9,259 nucleotides of DNA. It comes from Deltaproteobacteria bacterium (GTDB lineage Bacteria; Desulfobacterota_B; Binatia; UBA9968). How positions within the stretch are numbered: position 1 is the stretch's first letter; each line of letters begins with the position of its first letter. The position numbers and the translations under genes are program-made. The notes below the pieces were generated by a model. That model had not been told where the DNA came from, did no database searches, and saw only the letters and a program-made list of their open reading frames with translations. Location: assembly GCA_016193385.1 (NCBI GenBank), contig JACPSF010000021.1, forward strand, positions 1 through 9,259, in the 5' to 3' direction. Positions 6,131 through 9,259 of this stretch are shown here, piece by piece.

Positions 6131-7114
6131 ATGCGCAGATTGCCGATAAGATGGGGTGTCAGTCTGCCGAATCGGGGTGTGCTCTTCGGGCTGACCGACA
6201 TCGATACGATCTTGGAGGCGGCGGCGCTGGCGGAACGGTCCGGGGTCTTCGAGTCGGTCTGGTTTGGCGACAGCCTGATTCACAAGCCGCGGCTAGAATC
6301 CATCGTCATGCTGAGCGCGGCGGCGGCGCGGACCGCTAAAGTGCGGCTGGGCGTGATCTGCATGGCGAGCTTTCCCGTGCGCCATCCGGTTCTTCTGGCC
6401 ATCCAGTGGGCGAGTCTCGACCAGCTTTCCAAGGGCCGAGCGCTGCTCGGAGTGTGCGTCGGCGGCGGGCACGATCCCGAGCTGCGCGCGTTCGGGGCGC
6501 GCCGCAGCGAGCGGATCGAGCGCCTGACGGAAGGAATCAAACTGCTCCGGGCAATCTGGAGCGAAGAAGAAGTTAACCACAAAGGCAAGTTCTACCAACT
6601 CGAAGGATACCGCGTGGTCCCCAAGCCAGCGCAGAAGCCCTGTCCGATTTGGATCGCGGTCAGCCCGGACCGAAAGGTGGCCGGCGATGCGATTGTCGAT
6701 GGCGCCATGAAGCGTGTGGCCACACTGGCGGACGGCTACATCACGATGGGCGTGGAACCCGACGAGTTTCGCCGCCGCTGGGAAGTGATCGAGCAGGTTG
6801 CCCATGAGAGCGGCAAAGATCTTTCCAACTTCGAGACCTCGATCCACGGCATGGTTAATATCAACGACGATCGTCGGGCGGCCTATGAAGAGTCGATGAA
6901 TTATTTCAGTCATTATTATAGCCCCGGGTACCCATCGGCAGAGCTGATCAAGGTTTGGCTGGCCTACGGCGCTCCGGAGCAGTGCGCGCAAATGATTCAG
7001 ACCTGGATCGACATGGGAATCACAACGCCGGTGTTGCGCTTCACGTCGCGCAATCAAATCGGACAAATCGAACGGTTCATCCGGGACGTGCTGCCGCTCC
7101 TGCGGTTGCGGTGA
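6131..7114 (+). CDS. LLM class (luciferase-like) flavin- or F420-dependent oxidoreductase
   Basis: This is a 327-residue TIM-barrel oxidoreductase of the bacterial luciferase-like superfamily, which uses FMN or coenzyme F420. Visible signatures in order: IRWGVSLPN near the N-terminus; ESVWFGDSL at the end of strand 2 (about 40-48); RLGVICMASFPVRHPVLLAIQWASLDQLSKGRALLGV (about 74-110), the family's central block; RRSERIERLTEGIKLLRAIW; KFYQLEGYRVVPKPAQKPCPIWIA; RVATLADGYITM; and a final GAPEQCAQMIQTWIDMGITTPVLRF. Length is normal. ATG 6131 has no good Shine-Dalgarno, but the start is supported by the position of the first barrel strand. The gene sits alone on the + strand between two - strand binding-protein genes, with only 24 nt to the convergent neighbour. 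Cofactor and substrate cannot be told apart from sequence alone; an SsuD-like sulfonate monooxygenase role is possible but has no specific support. Confidence 0.9.
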   Translation: MRRLPIRWGVSLPNRGVLFGLTDIDTILEAAALAERSGVFESVWFGDSLIHKPRLESIVMLSAAAARTAKVRLGVICMASFPVRHPVLLAIQWASLDQLSKGRALLGVCVGGGHDPELRAFGARRSERIERLTEGIKLLRAIWSEEEVNHKGKFYQLEGYRVVPKPAQKPCPIWIAVSPDRKVAGDAIVDGAMKRVATLADGYITMGVEPDEFRRRWEVIEQVAHESGKDLSNFETSIHGMVNINDDRRAAYEESMNYFSHYYSPGYPSAELIKVWLAYGAPEQCAQMIQTWIDMGITTPVLRFTSRNQIGQIERFIRDVLPLLRLR

Positions 7115-7138
7115 GAGTCCAAACCTTAAGCCCCCGCT

Positions 7139-8119
7139 CTATCGCCGGGTATAAAGCTCTTGGATGAACCCTGTCTCCTCCAGCTCCTTTAAAAAGCGGT
7201 TGTCAAAGAACTCCTTAGGGTCGGCCTTGGCGGCCCTGGGATGGTCCGAGACTGAGAGGACCGAGCGGATCAACTCCTCGGTCATATAGGGAACCTTTGG
7301 GAAGAGAGGTCCATAGGCCTGGTAGGCCTCTTCGATGATCGCGGTATCGCTAGTCGCCAAGAACCGCGCGAGTGCCCGCTTCGCCACTCCTGGTTCCTCC
7401 TGGACGACTTTCAGCGCCGCAACATAAGCCTTCAGGAAGGCTTTAATGAGCTCTGGGTTCTGTCGGGTGAGAGAGCGCCGTGCGACGATGGCGTTATGGA
7501 CATACGGGAGCTTGAGGCTGCCGATGTTGATCAGCTCCTTGTAGCCGAGACGCCGGGCCAGGAGGGTCGTCGGGGCGGAGAGAACGCCAGCCGGAACAAT
7601 GCCTCGGTCGAGAGCCGCCAAAACCTCACGTACCCCTCCCAGATAGAGGAGCTTTGTCTCCTGCCCTACCCGCATCCCATAACGTCTCAGGAGCGCCGTT
7701 GCCGCGTGCTCAGTTGAGGACCCCTTGGTCAATACTCCAAGGACCTTGCCCCGGAGGTCAGAAACCTCCTTGATCTCTGGCCTGACGTAAACGGAAAATC
7801 CATAGGTCGGAACTCCGATGGCCACGTAGACAAGGTCCGCTCCGCTCAGGATCCCGGTCACGCCCGCCCCACCCGTCGTCGATAGATCGACATCACCGGC
7901 AACTAGTGTCTGGGTAAGTCGGGTTGGGCCCGAGATAAAGATAAGCTCGACATTCAGACCGTACCGCTGATCGATCCCAGCCTCAGGAATAACCCACACG
8001 GGAAGTTGGGCCCCGCTGGGCGAGGGGTATCCCACTTTAACTGTGAGTGGGGCTGCGGCTAGAGAGTTTGTCGCCGCGAAGAGCAGGATTGCGAAAAAAA
8101 ACATGCTGTTTATCTTCAT
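7139..8119 (-). CDS. ABC transporter substrate-binding protein, NMT1/SsuA/TauA-like
   Basis: This is a periplasmic binding protein of 326 residues when started at ATG 8119. That start places a normal signal peptide (MKINSMFFFAILLFAATNSLAAA, cleaved after residue 21 or 23) at the N-terminus. The frame is open further upstream to GTG 8200, where it would overlap the stop of the M24 gene as GTGA. That version adds 27 mostly charged residues before the signal peptide and is less likely, although ATG 8119 itself lacks a clear Shine-Dalgarno. The mature sequence TVKVGYPSPSGAQLPVWV, then GLNVELIFISGPTRLTQTLVAGDVDLS and KEVSDLRGKVLGVLTKGSS, matches the NMT1-like two-lobe fold. The tail FFDNRFLKELEETGFIQELY parallels the gene at 4919-5926, marking the two as paralogues. 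It is very likely co-transcribed with the upstream M24 gene. No permease or ATPase is present. Confidence 0.88.
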   Translation of the reverse strand: MKINSMFFFAILLFAATNSLAAAPLTVKVGYPSPSGAQLPVWVIPEAGIDQRYGLNVELIFISGPTRLTQTLVAGDVDLSTTGGAGVTGILSGADLVYVAIGVPTYGFSVYVRPEIKEVSDLRGKVLGVLTKGSSTEHAATALLRRYGMRVGQETKLLYLGGVREVLAALDRGIVPAGVLSAPTTLLARRLGYKELINIGSLKLPYVHNAIVARRSLTRQNPELIKAFLKAYVAALKVVQEEPGVAKRALARFLATSDTAIIEEAYQAYGPLFPKVPYMTEELIRSVLSVSDHPRAAKADPKEFFDNRFLKELEETGFIQELYTRR

Positions 8120-8196
8120 TGGACACCACAAAGGGATTCGATTCCGATCCTCCGCAAGTTGATCGCGAGGCAATCCCATGTATAGATCAACCGATT

Positions 8197-9259
8197 TCAC
8201 TCATACTTTCCATTTCCCAGGACTTCGACGCCGTTTTCCCCAACCAGAACAGGATCTCCGTGAATGGCAGATTCGCCTGAGGCGGCCATGGCGATGTTAG
8301 GGTGCAGTACCAGGCAAGTTTCCTTGCCAACGGGGGTCTTAATTCCCGGCGCTATACTGAAGCCCTCGGCAAGGCTTAGGCCCAACCCGTGTCCAAATCG
8401 CACTCCGGAGTACTCGAAACCTGCCTTTTTTATGACGGCCATGCCAACATTAAAAAGCTCATCGGCGGTAATCTCCGGTCTTGTCAGAGAGAGCATTTGC
8501 TCGTACGCGGTTACCACCGTCTCATGAATCATTTTCTGCTTTGAAGTGGGGTCCCCCAGAATCAGAGTTCGGCAAATCTGACCGTGATAGCCCGCATACC
8601 GAGCGTTGAACTCGGCGGCCACCATGGCTCCTCTGTCAAACCTCAGGTTTCCACGACGGTACCCCCAAATCCATGGCAAGCCCGTTCCCATATACATCAT
8701 CCCCTCTTCGGCGCCGGCCTTCTTGGCTGCAAACTCGGCCGCTGCTATCGCTTCCGCCTGCGGTGCCCCGGGCTTCACCGCTTCTGTAAATGCCGTCATT
8801 CCCACCCGGGACAAGGCGGCGGCGCGCTGAAGGAGTTCAGCTTCGGCGGAACTTTTAATCTGGCGCACCCCGTCCACCAGCCCGGTGACGTCCGTAAGGC
8901 TGCCGCCTGTCAGCTTGCGGCCCAACTCTTCCACAAGGCGGTGCGACATGAACCCCATGCCGTCTATGCCCACCTTTCCGCTACGGAAACCAGCCTCGTT
9001 CAACCCTTCAGCGATATCCGCAGCCCAGTCCACTCGCCACATGCCAGAAGGCGTGCCGCGCACATTCCGGATCCAGGTAAGCCTCTCTGCCCAGGCGAAC
9101 TGGCACCCTTGAAATCCCGGACTAATACACAGCGTCGGCTGGCGCCCAGGCACTAACACTATTGCCGAAGGCGTTAACACTCCCGTGTTGAAGAAATTGG
9201 AGAGGTAGCGCACGTTGCCGCCGCCCGTCATTCGGTCGTCATCGTACACGATCAGCGCT
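8197..9259 (-). CDS. M24 (Xaa-Pro aminopeptidase/creatinase) family hydrolase, N-terminus cut off by window
   Basis: About 354 residues are visible; the frame is open through the window end, where it reads ALIVYDDDRMTGGGNVRYLSNF, the usual N-terminal creatinase-domain motif. The small N-terminal domain covers roughly the first 125 residues, followed by KSSAEAELLQRAA and the pita-bread C-terminal domain. The five metal ligands of active M24 peptidases are mostly replaced. Counting from GTG 9249, the first Asp is Glu (AEFN, E213) and the second is Gln (HGQICRT, Q224). His is kept (RFGHGLGL, H287). The usual EP is HP (VLHPN, H316), and the last Glu position reads HGDPVLV. This points to a non-metallo, creatinase- or ectoine-hydrolase-like activity, or to altered metal use, rather than a proline aminopeptidase. 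It lies directly upstream of a binding-protein gene, which suggests import followed by hydrolysis of a small amide or guanidine-type compound (inference). Confidence 0.88.
   Translation of the reverse strand, partial: ALIVYDDDRMTGGGNVRYLSNFFNTGVLTPSAIVLVPGRQPTLCISPGFQGCQFAWAERLTWIRNVRGTPSGMWRVDWAADIAEGLNEAGFRSGKVGIDGMGFMSHRLVEELGRKLTGGSLTDVTGLVDGVRQIKSSAEAELLQRAAALSRVGMTAFTEAVKPGAPQAEAIAAAEFAAKKAGAEEGMMYMGTGLPWIWGYRRGNLRFDRGAMVAAEFNARYAGYHGQICRTLILGDPTSKQKMIHETVVTAYEQMLSLTRPEITADELFNVGMAVIKKAGFEYSGVRFGHGLGLSLAEGFSIAPGIKTPVGKETCLVLHPNIAMAASGESAIHGDPVLVGENGVEVLGNGKYE

Noticed and set aside
6293..7066. A 257-codon - strand open frame opposite the LLM oxidoreductase.
   Set aside because: It is an antisense shadow of a well-conserved gene, with low-complexity composition and no recognisable motif.
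6131..7114. SsuD alkanesulfonate monooxygenase, making a sulfonate-use cluster with the SsuA-like proteins.
   Set aside because: The motifs are those of the whole LLM superfamily and the binding proteins are equally generic; no SsuB, SsuC or SsuE gene is present.
8584..9156. A 190-codon + strand open frame opposite the M24 gene.
   Set aside because: The M24 motifs on the - strand are unmistakable; the + strand translation is Pro/His/Arg-rich with no family features.

Overview
The window reads as GC-rich bacterial DNA, probably from a Gram-negative organism. Four of the five solute-binding proteins keep a visible N-terminal signal peptide, most without a lipobox cysteine, which suggests soluble periplasmic proteins. 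Gene sets of this kind (many solitary NMT1/SsuA-like and TAXI binding proteins, xanthine-dehydrogenase-type subunits, luciferase-like oxidoreductases, M24 proteins) are, from general knowledge, common in uncultured soil or marine lineages such as Rokubacteria, Tectomicrobia, Binatota or some Beta/Deltaproteobacteria. No marker gene here fixes the taxon. No rRNA, tRNA, CRISPR array, insertion sequence or phage gene was found.

Layout. On the + strand: the C-terminal end of a family-1 (Fe(III)/AfuA-like) ABC binding protein (2-424); a TAXI-type TRAP binding protein (517-1524); and, 23 nt later, the large molybdopterin-binding subunit of a xanthine dehydrogenase/aldehyde oxidase-type hydroxylase (best start GTG 1548, end 3794). 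This meets, tail to tail with a 38-nt gap, a - strand gene for an NMT1/SsuA-like binding protein (3833-4810). Upstream of it, on the same strand, lies a second NMT1/SsuA-like binding protein (4919-5926). A 204-bp divergent intergenic region follows. It holds an 8-bp inverted repeat that creates a consensus TTGACA in both directions, and a 25-codon leader ORF whose stop overlaps the binding-protein start. A + strand luciferase-like (LLM) oxidoreductase (6131-7114) comes next, convergent with a third NMT1/SsuA-like binding protein (- strand, 7139-8119). That gene is preceded by an M24 pita-bread-fold hydrolase (8197-9259, cut by the window end), and an alternative in-frame GTG start overlaps the M24 stop codon.

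How they might work together. Five binding proteins of three families occur in 9.3 kb with no permease or ATPase, alongside three kinds of small-molecule enzyme: a Mo hydroxylase, a flavin/F420 oxidoreductase and a creatinase-like hydrolase. The most economical reading is an accessory locus for capture and oxidative or hydrolytic breakdown of organic, perhaps N-heterocyclic or amide-type, compounds, with transporter cores encoded elsewhere. The substrate cannot be read from the sequence. The most unusual local signals are the leader ORF and inverted repeat in the divergent region, the loss of metal ligands in the M24 protein, and the Mo-hydroxylase subunit without its partner subunits. I did not find a clearly new multi-gene system.
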